DNA of 10,773 nt from Candidatus Uhrbacteria bacterium RIFOXYA2_FULL_40_9 (GCA_001791615.1 MGEY01000022.1:1-10773), one strand, 5' to 3'. Positions 1-6,846 are shown, counted from the stretch's first letter. Numbers and translations are program-made. The notes: generated from the letters alone by a model not told the origin.

Positions 1-210
1 CTTGATGGTGCTATCATCACTTCCAGAGACAATCCACTTGCCATCTGGAGAGAAGACAACAGAGCGAACCCAGTCTGTGTGTCCTTTTAGAGTTCTCACA
101 CACTCTCTGGTTTCTCTATTCCAGATTTTGATGGTGCAATCATAACTTCCAGAAACAATCCACTTGCCATCTGGAGAGAAGGCAACAGAGCGAACCCAAC
201 CTGTGTGTCC
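1..210 (-). repeat. Near-identical tandem DNA repeats encoding WD40 blades
   Basis: Positions 1-84 and 127-210 align without gaps at a period of 126 bp (42 codons) with 7 mismatches, about 92% identity by hand count. This is much closer than needed to keep the WD40 fold. It points to recent duplication or gene conversion between blades. The array continues off the left edge. Confidence 0.9.
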
Positions 211-261
211 CTCAAACAGTTTTTGTGTAGGATCTGGAATTACTACTTGTGTTGTAGTCAT
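1..261 (-). CDS. WD40-repeat protein, N-terminal part (cut by window edge)
   Basis: The first 87 codons are visible; the rest lies beyond position 1. After a short leader (MTTTQVVIPDPTQK) come WD40 units with the usual GH...V.SVAFSPDGKWIVSGS.D.TIKIW pattern: one complete unit of 42 residues and most of a second. Such units fold as blades of a beta-propeller, a scaffold for protein-protein contacts, so the molecular role cannot be read from this part. No signal peptide or membrane segment is visible. The ATG at 261 is supported by AAAGGA at 269-274, 7 nt upstream. The gene lies 143 nt downstream of the radical-SAM gene on the same strand. I see no clear promoter in that gap, so read-through from the upstream cassette is possible. 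The family is certain; function and partners are unknown. Confidence 0.9.
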   Translation of the reverse strand, partial: MTTTQVVIPDPTQKLFEGHTGWVRSVAFSPDGKWIVSGSYDCTIKIWNRETRECVRTLKGHTDWVRSVVFSPDGKWIVSGSDDSTIK

Positions 262-302
262 GGTTAAGTCCTTTGTTTGCGGTTTTTTTGAAAAGAACGT
301 AG

Positions 303-324
303 GGCAACCCCACCGTGGGTTGCC
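303..324. other. Inverted repeat upstream of the WD40 gene
   Basis: GGCAACCC (303-310) and GGGTTGCC (317-324) form a perfect 8-bp stem with a 6-nt loop. It lies about 40 nt before the WD40 start codon, in the 143-nt gap between the radical-SAM and WD40 genes. Neither side has an adjacent T-run, so it is not a convincing intrinsic terminator. It could be a leader structure or a protein-binding site. Confidence 0.5.
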
Positions 325-375
325 GGTATTTGTCTTCCGGTGAAACGTCGATTTTCATCAACATCTCGCAGAAAG

Positions 376-393
376 GCCCGAACGTATTCGGGC
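376..393 (-). terminator. Possible weak terminator after the radical-SAM gene
   Basis: GCCCGAA and TTCGGGC form a perfect 7-bp stem with a 4-nt loop, 11 nt past the stop codon of the radical-SAM gene. On the minus strand it is followed only by CTTTCT rather than a real U-tract. Termination would therefore be weak, or the hairpin may only stabilise the mRNA 3' end. Confidence 0.35.
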
Positions 394-404
394 AAGAACG
401 TTTC

Positions 405-1004
405 TTACAAAAGAAGAGCCAAGATCGTTTTTACTTCTTCATAATCAGCTACACCAATCACTTCCAATATTCCATCCAAATTTCGGCATTCAAGATGTGA
501 TCTTTCAAATGCTTTTGGTGAATAGCGATTCGTTAGCAAATGAATTCGCTGATTTAAAGATCCTCGAAGCGGAAGTTCTGGTGAAGTCAGCCCTTGAACA
601 AATGGTCCATCAATTAAAACATCCAAATTTTGCAAAAGGGAATCGGCTTCGATAGGCGCCCTTATAGAGCGAAGTCCCTCCAAGGTATATCCAGTCCAAG
701 AAAGGGTAGAGAGTCCGAGTGATCTCGCATACGCAGCAATGGTCGCCAACGCTGTGGCTTGTGCAAAAGGCTCTCCTCCAGAAAAACTTATACCCTCAAT
801 CCTTTTTTCTCTCATAGCCTTTGTGATCCACTGACAGATTTCTTGAACAGATACCAACTGATGAGGTTCATGAGAAAGGTGTTGGGGCGATCCACATCCT
901 TTACATCGGAAAGGACACCCCTGTACCCAAAGGCAAGCGCGATTTCCTGGGCCCATCGCTCGCGTGAGCGCGCGAAAGGCCCCCACGTTCACGATGGAAT
1001 CCAT
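405..1004 (-). CDS. NrdG-like radical-SAM activase (4Fe-4S single-cluster protein)
   Basis: The 199-aa protein has the radical-SAM cluster motif CPFRCKGC (C30, C34, C37), the SAM-binding GGEP (76-79) and the WTGYTLE and DVLIDGPF stretches found in NrdG-type activases. Such enzymes use a 4Fe-4S cluster to cleave S-adenosylmethionine; NrdG itself installs the glycyl radical on the anaerobic ribonucleotide reductase NrdD. No nrdD is in the window. The gene is instead the third of a cassette with DUF2997-like and DUF1257-like genes, so its target is probably not ribonucleotide reductase. The ATG at 1004 follows the previous stop by 4 nt and has AAGGGG at 1012-1017, 7 nt upstream. The length is in the normal range for small activases. 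The family is sure; the substrate is unknown. Confidence 0.88.
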   Translation of the reverse strand: MDSIVNVGAFRALTRAMGPGNRACLWVQGCPFRCKGCGSPQHLSHEPHQLVSVQEICQWITKAMREKRIEGISFSGGEPFAQATALATIAAYARSLGLSTLSWTGYTLEGLRSIRAPIEADSLLQNLDVLIDGPFVQGLTSPELPLRGSLNQRIHLLTNRYSPKAFERSHLECRNLDGILEVIGVADYEEVKTILALLL

Positions 1005-1008
1005 GAGA

Positions 1009-1215
1009 TTACCCCTTCACACGACCAGCATGTGGAACACCGTTGGGAATGCCAGGACGTCTCTGTCCACCCTTACGATCCTCCATTTTGACACCAAGGA
1101 TTTCAAGTACCACTGCCAGCTCTTCATCAGAATCATGACATTGCTGTCCGGGAGGCAGATCACACTCCACGTGCATTCCGCCTTCCTTGCTTGTGATCAC
1201 ACGAACTTTAGCCAT
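1009..1215 (-). CDS. DUF2997-like small protein
   Basis: This 68-aa protein begins MAKVRVITSKEGG and has two predicted strands, a PPGQQC turn (C26) and then a helix of the form DEELAVVLEILGV. Small DUF2997 proteins share this layout: strands, a Gly-x-x-Cys turn, and a helix ending in LG. The tail after residue 48 is Gly/Arg/Pro-rich and probably disordered. The start is the ATG at 1213-1215, which shares one base with the upstream stop codon (TGATG) and has AGGAGG 7 nt away; a GTG one codon earlier is too close to the SD. The overlap implies translational coupling to the DUF1257-like gene. In cyanobacteria and other bacteria I recall DUF2997 next to DUF1257, which supports the call. No biochemical function is established to my knowledge. 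Confidence 0.7.
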   Translation of the reverse strand: MAKVRVITSKEGGMHVECDLPPGQQCHDSDEELAVVLEILGVKMEDRKGGQRRPGIPNGVPHAGRVKG

Positions 1216-1730
1216 CACTTCACCTCCTGGATTTGGGCTTCGTAGATGACCGTGCCATCTTCCTGTTCAACACGAAAGACCTGCTGATTGGTCAGAAGCT
1301 GTAGAGCTGCCTGAATGCACTGATCCTTGTAGGTAGCCTGAACTTCCTCAGACAACTTTTTGGGAGTTTTATTGTGTCCATCTCGATGCCATTCAGACCA
1401 GTAGAGCGTCACTTTCCCTTCATGGAGGAACAAGCCAACCTGCACATTATCCTTTGTAATCACACCCAGGCATTCTCCTTGGGGATCCCTATACTCCCGC
1501 GTTGCATCATTGGGTCGACGGTACTGCTTGGAAAACGTTCCTCCCATCTTTTGCTGAACAAGTTCAAGAGCCTTCAGAGCAAGTGCCTTACGCAGGGAGA
1601 TCCAATCAACACGGCTGAATTGCTGTGCGCGTGCTGGATTGGTCTGCGATAGGCGAGCAATGATTTCTGCAATCGTATTTTGGTCTTGACCAAGGGTTTG
1701 CTGATGTAGGGAAATGTACGTGAACGACAT
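1215..1730 (-). CDS. DUF1257/Ycf35-like protein
   Basis: This 171-aa soluble protein has no membrane segment. Its C-terminal half (about residues 85-171) matches the Ycf35/DUF1257 pattern: a strand pair GVITKDNVQVGLFL with HEGKVTLYWSEW, then a helix starting YKDQCIQAALQLL, then VFRVEQEDGTVIYEAQIQEV, comparable to the usual GF.V.....EDG.I.L.VQ ending. The N-terminal 80 residues are longer than in plastid Ycf35. The start is the ATG at 1730, with AGGAGG at 1741-1746, rather than an in-frame ATG 26 codons upstream that lacks an SD and would begin inside the predicted leader. It is the first gene of the cassette and overlaps the next by one base. The assignment rests on a remembered family pattern, so it is moderate. 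Function is unknown; ferredoxins and AAA ATPases often neighbour this family, but none is in this window. Confidence 0.55.
   Translation of the reverse strand: MSFTYISLHQQTLGQDQNTIAEIIARLSQTNPARAQQFSRVDWISLRKALALKALELVQQKMGGTFSKQYRRPNDATREYRDPQGECLGVITKDNVQVGLFLHEGKVTLYWSEWHRDGHNKTPKKLSEEVQATYKDQCIQAALQLLTNQQVFRVEQEDGTVIYEAQIQEVK
1223..1228 (-). promoter_or_regulatory. SD sequence fixing the DUF2997-like start
   Basis: AGGAGG (continuing as TGA) lies inside the end of the upstream gene and 7 nt before the ATG at 1215. It favours that ATG over the adjacent GTG at 1218. Confidence 0.8.
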
Positions 1731-1740
1731 GGGTCGTTTT

Positions 1741-1746
1741 CCTCCT
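1741..1746 (-). promoter_or_regulatory. SD sequence fixing the DUF1257-like start
   Basis: AGGAGG on the minus strand lies 10 nt before the ATG at 1730. It decides against the upstream in-frame ATG at 1808. Confidence 0.75.
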
Positions 1747-1790
1747 TTTTGCCTTGAAAAGGCAGTGTTTTGAGGGTTGAAAGAACGCGT

Positions 1791-1809
1791 GTTGCCCTTA
1801 TGGCGCAAC
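1791..1809 (-). promoter_or_regulatory. 5'-terminal leader stem-loop of the cassette mRNA
   Basis: On the minus strand GTTGC, a bulged G, CC, the loop ATAA, GG and GCAAC form a 7-bp stem. The predicted transcription start is close to 1808, so the mRNA would begin almost exactly with this hairpin. 5'-terminal hairpins can protect mRNAs from 5'-dependent decay. A second small stem, GCCTT/AAGGC, lies at 1751-1763 just before the SD. Confidence 0.4.
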
Positions 1810-1814
1810 GACCT

Positions 1815-1843
1815 TTTTTATCAGAAAATAGCGAAAATGTCAA
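1815..1843 (-). promoter_or_regulatory. Sigma70-type promoter of the DUF1257-DUF2997-radical-SAM cassette
   Basis: A perfect -35 TTGACA (1838-1843), a 17-nt spacer and a poor -10 TAAAAA (1815-1820, 4 of 6) face the cassette. The leader would be about 78 nt. The perfect -35 with a weak -10 suggests a regulated or modest promoter. Confidence 0.5.
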
Positions 1844-1901
1844 TGCTTTGTTGTTTCTTTTTAAAAAATCTCATTTTTATCTCTTTTCTGGGTGTTTTTA
1901 G

Positions 1902-1930
1902 TTGCGAATCACTCCATTTTTGGATACCAT
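1902..1930 (+). promoter_or_regulatory. Candidate promoter of the asnS operon
   Basis: TTGCGA (1902-1907), a 17-nt spacer and TACCAT (1925-1930) give 4 of 6 matches in each box and a leader of about 20 nt. It is the best candidate I see in the 227-bp divergent gap 1731-1957, but it is weak. Confidence 0.3.
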
Positions 1931-1957
1931 GAAGAGCGTTATTCTTAAGCCTTTTTT

Positions 1958-3256
1958 ATGTCCTACTCATTTGTTTCGAAAATCGGTTTTTCCGATGGAA
2001 AAGAAATCACCCTTAAAGGATGGGCATACAATTTCCGCTGTAGCGGAAAGATTTTTTTTCTCCAATTTCGTGATGGAACTGGTCGCGTACAGATTGTTTA
2101 CTCCAAAGCAGATATTCCAGAAAATCAATGGGAGGCGCTTAATAATTTGAAAATTGAATCTTCTGTGATCGTGACCGGGGTCGTAAAAAAGGATGATCGT
2201 GCTCCTTCTGGTTATGAGCTTGAAGGAAAAGTCTTTGAAATCATTCAACTCGCTCCAGAAGACTATCCCATTTCAAAAAAAGAACATGGACCAGATTTTC
2301 TTCTTGATCATCGACATCTTTGGCTTCGCAGTGAAAAACAATGGGCCATTCAACGGGTGCGCGATACGGTGATTCAAGCCACCTATGAGTATTTGCATGA
2401 GCAAGGTTTCATCAAATTTGATTCTCCCATCTTGACGCCAAATGCTTGTGAAGGAACCACAGAATTATTTGGCATCAAATATTTTGATGAAGGGTCAGCC
2501 TATCTTTCACAATCCGGTCAATTGTATTTGGAAGCTGGAGTGATGAGTTTTGGTCGTTGTTTTGATTTTGGTCCAGTTTTTCGTGCAGAGAAATCTAAAA
2601 CCCGTCGTCATTTAACCGAGTTTTGGATGATGGATGCGGAAGCCGCTTTTGTAGAACATGAAGAGAATATGAAAATTCAAGAAGGACTTATCATGAACAT
2701 TCTTACAGCTGTGCTTGAAAAGAATCGTAAAGAACTCGCCATTTTGGAGCGAGATGTTCAAGCTCTTGAAGCTGTGCAAGCACCTTTTATTCGCATGACA
2801 CATGCTGAAGCTGTTGAGCGTTTACATGAATTAGGAAGTGATATTGGGACAGATGATGATCTTGGAGCAGATGATGAAACACTTTTAACCAGCCAGTTTG
2901 ATCGTCCTGTTTTTGTGGAAAAATATCCTGCGGCTGTGAAAGCTTTTTATATGAAGCGAGATCCGCAAAATTCAAGCGTTGCTCTTTGTAGCGATCTTCT
3001 TGCTTCAGAAGGGTATGGCGAAATTATTGGAGGAAGTCAGCGTGAGGATGATTATGAAACATTGCTTGCCCGGATCAATGAACATCAACTCCCTGTCGAA
3101 GCTTTTAACTGGTATTTAGACCTTCGGAAGTATGGATCTGTCCCGCATTCTGGCTTTGGCTACGGGCTTGAGCGTATTGTCGGATGGATGTGTGGAACAC
3201 ATCACATCCGTGAAACTATTCCATTTCCTCGTTTAATTAATCGCATTTCTCCTTAA
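1958..3256 (+). CDS. asnS: Asparaginyl-tRNA synthetase (AsnRS)
   Basis: This class IIb synthetase ligates Asn to tRNA-Asn in the cytoplasm. Its 432 aa are a normal AsnRS length. Residues about 17-100 form the OB-fold anticodon-binding domain (GWAYNFR...FLQFRDGTGRVQIV). The catalytic core follows with motif 1 around SPILTP (156-161), the AsnRS-type QSGQLYLE (185-192), motif 2 FRAEKSKTRRHLTEFW (208-223) and motif 3 GFGYGLER (399-406). The ending HIRETIPFPR is typical of AsnRS. The stretch at 287-312, including DDDLGADDE, is acidic. It is the first gene of a seven-gene operon, with aspS starting 12 nt after its stop. No SD precedes the ATG. AspRS is excluded because the Lys after QLY that binds aspartate is Leu here. 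Confidence 0.95.
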   Translation: MSYSFVSKIGFSDGKEITLKGWAYNFRCSGKIFFLQFRDGTGRVQIVYSKADIPENQWEALNNLKIESSVIVTGVVKKDDRAPSGYELEGKVFEIIQLAPEDYPISKKEHGPDFLLDHRHLWLRSEKQWAIQRVRDTVIQATYEYLHEQGFIKFDSPILTPNACEGTTELFGIKYFDEGSAYLSQSGQLYLEAGVMSFGRCFDFGPVFRAEKSKTRRHLTEFWMMDAEAAFVEHEENMKIQEGLIMNILTAVLEKNRKELAILERDVQALEAVQAPFIRMTHAEAVERLHELGSDIGTDDDLGADDETLLTSQFDRPVFVEKYPAAVKAFYMKRDPQNSSVALCSDLLASEGYGEIIGGSQREDDYETLLARINEHQLPVEAFNWYLDLRKYGSVPHSGFGYGLERIVGWMCGTHHIRETIPFPRLINRISP

Positions 3257-3268
3257 GTTTATTGTTGT

Positions 3269-4579
3269 ATGAATAGAATTTTAACAAGTGAAGTTATCAA
3301 CCATATCGGTGAAGAAGTCCAAATTGCCGGGTGGCTGCATCGCCTTCGCAATTTGAATAAGTTTGGGTTTGCCATTTTACGCGATCGTTCCGGGATGCTC
3401 CAAGTTGTTTTAACAGAGCAACAATTAGCGCAATTACAAGAGATGCAAATGGAAACAGTTCTTCGTGTGACAGGAAAGGTTGTTGAAAAACAAACAAAAG
3501 ATCCAAGTAAAAAAGAAGCAGAAATTCAAGCCACAGAAGTTGAAATTTTGTCACCTGTGCTTGATGTTTTGCCTGTAGAAATCAACAAACCAGAAATTGA
3601 AGCGCAACTGGAGACTGTTTTGGATAATCGTGTGGTCACACTTCGTCATCCAAAACAACAAGCCATTTTTCGCGTGCAAGCTGCTTTAGTTCGTGGGTTT
3701 CGGGAGTATATGCAAACACAAGGATTCACAGAGATTCTTTTCCCTATTTTAGCGGGGGCTGCTTCAGAAGGAGGGGCTGAGTTTTTTAAAGTGGATTATT
3801 ACGGACGCGAAGCAACCCTTACTCAATCTGCCCAGCTGTATAAACAAATCATGATGGGAGTGTATGAAGGAGTGTACGGAGTTTCTTATTCATTCCGTGC
3901 AGAAAAGTTTGCAACATCAAGACATTTAACCGAGTTTAATCAATTAGAGTTTGAAGTTGGATTTGTTAGTGGAATGGGCGAGATTATGGATTATACGGAG
4001 GAGACAACGCGAAAAATGCTCAAAGTCGTTCAGTCTGATTGTCAGGCAGATCTTGATTTATTGAACGTCACCCTTCCTCCACTTGGAGAAAAGTTTCCTC
4101 GTATAAAACTCACGGAAGCCTTAGAAATTTATAAGCAGGGAACAGGAATCGATGAGACTACTGAACCAGATTTATCTCCAGCAGCAGAAAAATGGCTTTC
4201 CACGGTTTGGGCACCAAAGGAGTTTGGAAGCGGATTTGTTTTCGTAACACATTATCCGGAAAAGAAACGTCCTTTTTACACCATGCTTGATCCAGAAGAT
4301 TCCACTTCAACATTGAGTTTTGATTTGATCGGGTTTGGAAGTGAAATTGTTTCTGGAGGGATGCGTGTGAATCGTTATGATGAACAAATTGAACGCATAA
4401 AATCAAAAGGATTGAATCCAGAAGATTTTGCAGACTATCTCATGATGCACAAGTTCGGTATTCCCCCAGAAGGGGGATTCGGCATGGGGGTACAACGTTT
4501 AACACAAAATGTTTTAGGGTTAGAGAATATTAAAGAGGCCACGCTTTTTCCACGCGATGTGCAACGTCTACGCCCCTAA
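3269..4579 (+). CDS. aspS: Aspartyl-tRNA synthetase, archaeal/short type
   Basis: This class IIb synthetase charges Asp onto tRNA. At 436 aa it lacks the GAD insertion of the roughly 590-aa bacterial AspRS and matches the archaeal/eukaryal type also found in some bacteria. An OB fold spans about 15-95 (GWLHRLRNLNKFGFAILRDR). The core has QSAQLYKQ (186-193; the usual form is QSPQLYKQ, and the Lys recognises aspartate), motif 2 FRAEKFATSRHLTEF (209-223) and the ending KEATLFPRDVQRLRP. Motif 3 reads GFGMGVQR (403-410), with Gln409 where most relatives have Glu; the key Arg410 is kept. His24 in GWLH resembles non-discriminating AspRSs, which also charge tRNA-Asn, yet asnS lies just upstream. No SD is visible; scpA follows after 27 nt. 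Confidence 0.92.
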   Translation: MNRILTSEVINHIGEEVQIAGWLHRLRNLNKFGFAILRDRSGMLQVVLTEQQLAQLQEMQMETVLRVTGKVVEKQTKDPSKKEAEIQATEVEILSPVLDVLPVEINKPEIEAQLETVLDNRVVTLRHPKQQAIFRVQAALVRGFREYMQTQGFTEILFPILAGAASEGGAEFFKVDYYGREATLTQSAQLYKQIMMGVYEGVYGVSYSFRAEKFATSRHLTEFNQLEFEVGFVSGMGEIMDYTEETTRKMLKVVQSDCQADLDLLNVTLPPLGEKFPRIKLTEALEIYKQGTGIDETTEPDLSPAAEKWLSTVWAPKEFGSGFVFVTHYPEKKRPFYTMLDPEDSTSTLSFDLIGFGSEIVSGGMRVNRYDEQIERIKSKGLNPEDFADYLMMHKFGIPPEGGFGMGVQRLTQNVLGLENIKEATLFPRDVQRLRP

Positions 4580-4606
4580 TTTTTCTGGAAATACGAGTCA
4601 TTTTCT

Positions 4607-5302
4607 ATGTCTTTTGAACTGAAGACTGAAAAATTTTCCGGTCCCTTACAACTTCTTTTAGAGTTGATCAATGAGCAAAAACTTCCTATCAACGAAATCT
4701 CGCTTGCAGAAGTAACAGAAGCGTATTTACAGCATGTGAAACAAGAAGAAGTCCCTCCAGAAGAATTAGCAGATTTTTTGTTAATTGCAACAAGGTTACT
4801 TTATCTCAAATCAAAAATACTTCTTCCTGAAATCGTGGAAGAAGAGGAAGAGGGAACTTCGGATTTGGTGGATCAATTAAAAATGTATGAGAAATTTGTT
4901 CGCGCTTCCGTTTACCTTGAAGAACGTTATACTGCACATTTCCAATTGTTTCCTCGCTCTCGTACAATTTTGAAACAAGAGAAAGGATTTTATCCCCCTG
5001 AAAATGCAACTCCTAAAGCTTTGCAAGAATCCTTTTTACTTTTATTGAAGAGGCTTGAACCATGGGCAAAACTGCGAAAGGCCTCTGTACAGAAAGTCAT
5101 TTCTCTTTCCGAACGAATTGAAGATTTACGTCAGGCTTTTTTATCTCGCTCTCAAGCACGTTTTCAAGATATTATTAAAGGTGCGCAAAAAGTGGATGTG
5201 GTTGTGAGCTTTCTTGCATTATTAGAATTGCTTCGCGAACAGCATTTTAAAGTGACTCAATCAGAACAATTTCACGATATTATTATCAAACGAGTTGATT
5301 AA
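4607..5302 (+). CDS. scpA: Segregation and condensation protein A
   Basis: ScpA is the kleisin that bridges the heads of the SMC dimer and, with ScpB, forms the bacterial condensin complex acting on the nucleoid. The 231-aa protein starts with the diagnostic N-terminal kleisin segment (FELKTEKFSGPLQLLLELI) and continues with INEISLAEVTEAYL and ADFLLIATRLLYLKSKILLP. An acidic EEEEEG stretch lies at 83-88. The C-terminal winged-helix region (about 165-231) ends in VVVSFLALLELLREQHFKV, as expected. scpB begins only 3 nt after the stop, so the two partners are co-translated. No smc gene is in the window. The length is ordinary, and the start is the only ATG giving the canonical N-terminus. No clear SD. 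Confidence 0.96.
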   Translation: MSFELKTEKFSGPLQLLLELINEQKLPINEISLAEVTEAYLQHVKQEEVPPEELADFLLIATRLLYLKSKILLPEIVEEEEEGTSDLVDQLKMYEKFVRASVYLEERYTAHFQLFPRSRTILKQEKGFYPPENATPKALQESFLLLLKRLEPWAKLRKASVQKVISLSERIEDLRQAFLSRSQARFQDIIKGAQKVDVVVSFLALLELLREQHFKVTQSEQFHDIIIKRVD

Positions 5303-5305
5303 CCT

Positions 5306-5848
5306 ATGTCTTATCGCCGTCTTGAATCTCTTCTTTTTGTCTCTTCTAAGCCTTTAGCCATCAATAAATTGCAAAGTATTCTTTCGTTATCTTCTGAAGA
5401 GATGGTTGCTTCACTCAAAGCACTTGAACAGAAGTTTAACCAATCTGATTCTGGAATCCATCTTTTACAACATGAAGGGCAAGTGCAATTTGTGACCCCT
5501 CCCGAAGAAACAGAGTTTATAAAATCATTTTTAAAACAAGAAGCAACAGGGGAATTAACACGTCCTTCTCTTGAAACCCTTACGATCATTGCCTACAAAG
5601 GACCGATTACAAAACCAGAAATTGAACAAATTCGTGGAATTAATTGTAGTCTTATTTTGCGCAATTTATTGATTCGAGGACTTATTGAAGAAAAAGAAGA
5701 TAAGCAACGTTTGCAACCTGTTTACACGGTCTCTGTTGATTTTCTCCAACATCTTGGACTCAAATCCATCGAAGAACTTCCGGAATATCTTTCTCTGCAT
5801 GCAGAAGAAATCACTCAGGAATTAAAAGAATCCATTTCTCAAGAATAA
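5306..5848 (+). CDS. scpB: Segregation and condensation protein B
   Basis: ScpB dimers bind the middle of ScpA and regulate the SMC-ScpA condensin. The 180-aa protein shows the two winged-helix domains: the first from RRLESLLFVSSKPLAINKL to about residue 75, the second with the highly conserved TRPSLETLTIIAYKGPITKP and EIEQIRGINCSLILRNLLIR (about 85-130). The tail after residue 155 is Glu-rich. The length is normal. It lies 3 nt after scpA and 5 nt before the carboxypeptidase gene, firmly inside the operon. Confidence 0.96.
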   Translation: MSYRRLESLLFVSSKPLAINKLQSILSLSSEEMVASLKALEQKFNQSDSGIHLLQHEGQVQFVTPPEETEFIKSFLKQEATGELTRPSLETLTIIAYKGPITKPEIEQIRGINCSLILRNLLIRGLIEEKEDKQRLQPVYTVSVDFLQHLGLKSIEELPEYLSLHAEEITQELKESISQE

Positions 5849-5853
5849 GAGAT

Positions 5854-6846
5854 ATGTTTTTCAAGCTTCTTACACAACTTATTCTTGCTACTTCCTTGTT
5901 TCAGATTTTTCCTCAAAATGTGGGGATTTTGGAGCAATATGCTATTCGGGCATCAGGAGAAAATAGAACTTCACTTGTGACAGAACAAGTAAAGAATTTT
6001 GTGAATGCAACATTACCTCTTTCAGAAGAAGTGAAACAAGGTCCAACACGAGTGAATACAAGTAGTGTGGGAGTTCTTACGACAGCTGTTTCTGCTTTGG
6101 TGATGGATCGAGAAACCGGATCTGTTCTTTTTGAAAAAAATGCAGAGGAACCTCGTTCCATCGGAAGTATTACCAAACTCATGACAGCTTATGTTTTTTT
6201 AGAAACAAATCCTGATTTGAATCAAATGGCATCTATCACTTCTGAAGATATTCGTTTTGGAGGTAAACAAAACATTCAAACAGGAGATGTTGTGCGTGTT
6301 CACGATTTGCTTTTTGCAAGCCTTGTGGGATCAGATAATTCTGCTACAGCCGCACTTGCTCGTTTGTCAGGGATGTCTTTGGGAGATTTTATTGCGCGTA
6401 TGAATGAAGTTGCCGCGGAGATTGGTCTTAAACAAACAACATTTGCTGATACAACTGGGCTTTCTTCTGGAAATCGTTCTATTGTTTCAGATGTTGCTAT
6501 ACTTTTGGATGAGATTCTTAAAAATGAGACTATTCGAGAGGCTACACAGCATTCTTCCGTGACGTTTGTGGGGTCTTCTGGATCAACTTATTACATTGAA
6601 AGTACAGATGAACTTCTTGATTCTTATTTAAATCAATTTCCTTATCAAATCATAGGAGCAAAGACAGGGTATTTACCTGAAGCAGGATATTGTCTTGGAA
6701 CCGTTTTTTCTCAGGAAGGAAGGAAAGAGATTATTGTTGTTGTTCTTGGATCAGAAACAAAGCAGGGACGTTTTCAAGATGTGAAGGCTTTAGCTGCTTG
6801 GACGTATAAAGTGTATTCATGGTCTGATTCATCATCCTCATTATGA
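5854..6846 (+). CDS. D-alanyl-D-alanine carboxypeptidase (peptidase S11)
   Basis: This penicillin-binding-protein-like serine enzyme trims the terminal D-Ala from peptidoglycan stem peptides outside the membrane. The catalytic triad motifs are all present: SITK (S105-K108, nucleophile and base), SDN (160-162) and KTG (270-272). The N-terminus MFFKLLTQLILATSLF looks like a signal peptide or anchor. A Ser/Thr- and Glu-containing linker (about 30-75) precedes the catalytic domain. At 330 aa it ends soon after KTG and lacks the C-terminal PBP5 beta domain and amphipathic membrane anchor, so attachment would rely on the N-terminus. It starts 5 nt after scpB; the next gene overlaps its stop codon by 4 nt. 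The presence of the enzyme means this cell makes peptidoglycan with D-Ala ends. Confidence 0.93.
   Translation: MFFKLLTQLILATSLFQIFPQNVGILEQYAIRASGENRTSLVTEQVKNFVNATLPLSEEVKQGPTRVNTSSVGVLTTAVSALVMDRETGSVLFEKNAEEPRSIGSITKLMTAYVFLETNPDLNQMASITSEDIRFGGKQNIQTGDVVRVHDLLFASLVGSDNSATAALARLSGMSLGDFIARMNEVAAEIGLKQTTFADTTGLSSGNRSIVSDVAILLDEILKNETIREATQHSSVTFVGSSGSTYYIESTDELLDSYLNQFPYQIIGAKTGYLPEAGYCLGTVFSQEGRKEIIVVVLGSETKQGRFQDVKALAAWTYKVYSWSDSSSSL

Noticed and set aside
303..324. Intrinsic terminator between the radical-SAM and WD40 genes
   Set aside because: The stem is good, but no T-run follows on either strand; kept only as an inverted repeat.
405..1004. A classical anaerobic ribonucleotide reductase operon (nrdDG)
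   Set aside because: No nrdD is present and the upstream genes are DUF1257- and DUF2997-like. Only the protein family is supported.
964..1245. Plus-strand ORFs across the cassette (759-1091, 964-1245, 1374-1652)
   Set aside because: They are antisense shadows of the radical-SAM, DUF2997-like and DUF1257-like genes, with low-complexity, family-less translations and no SD.
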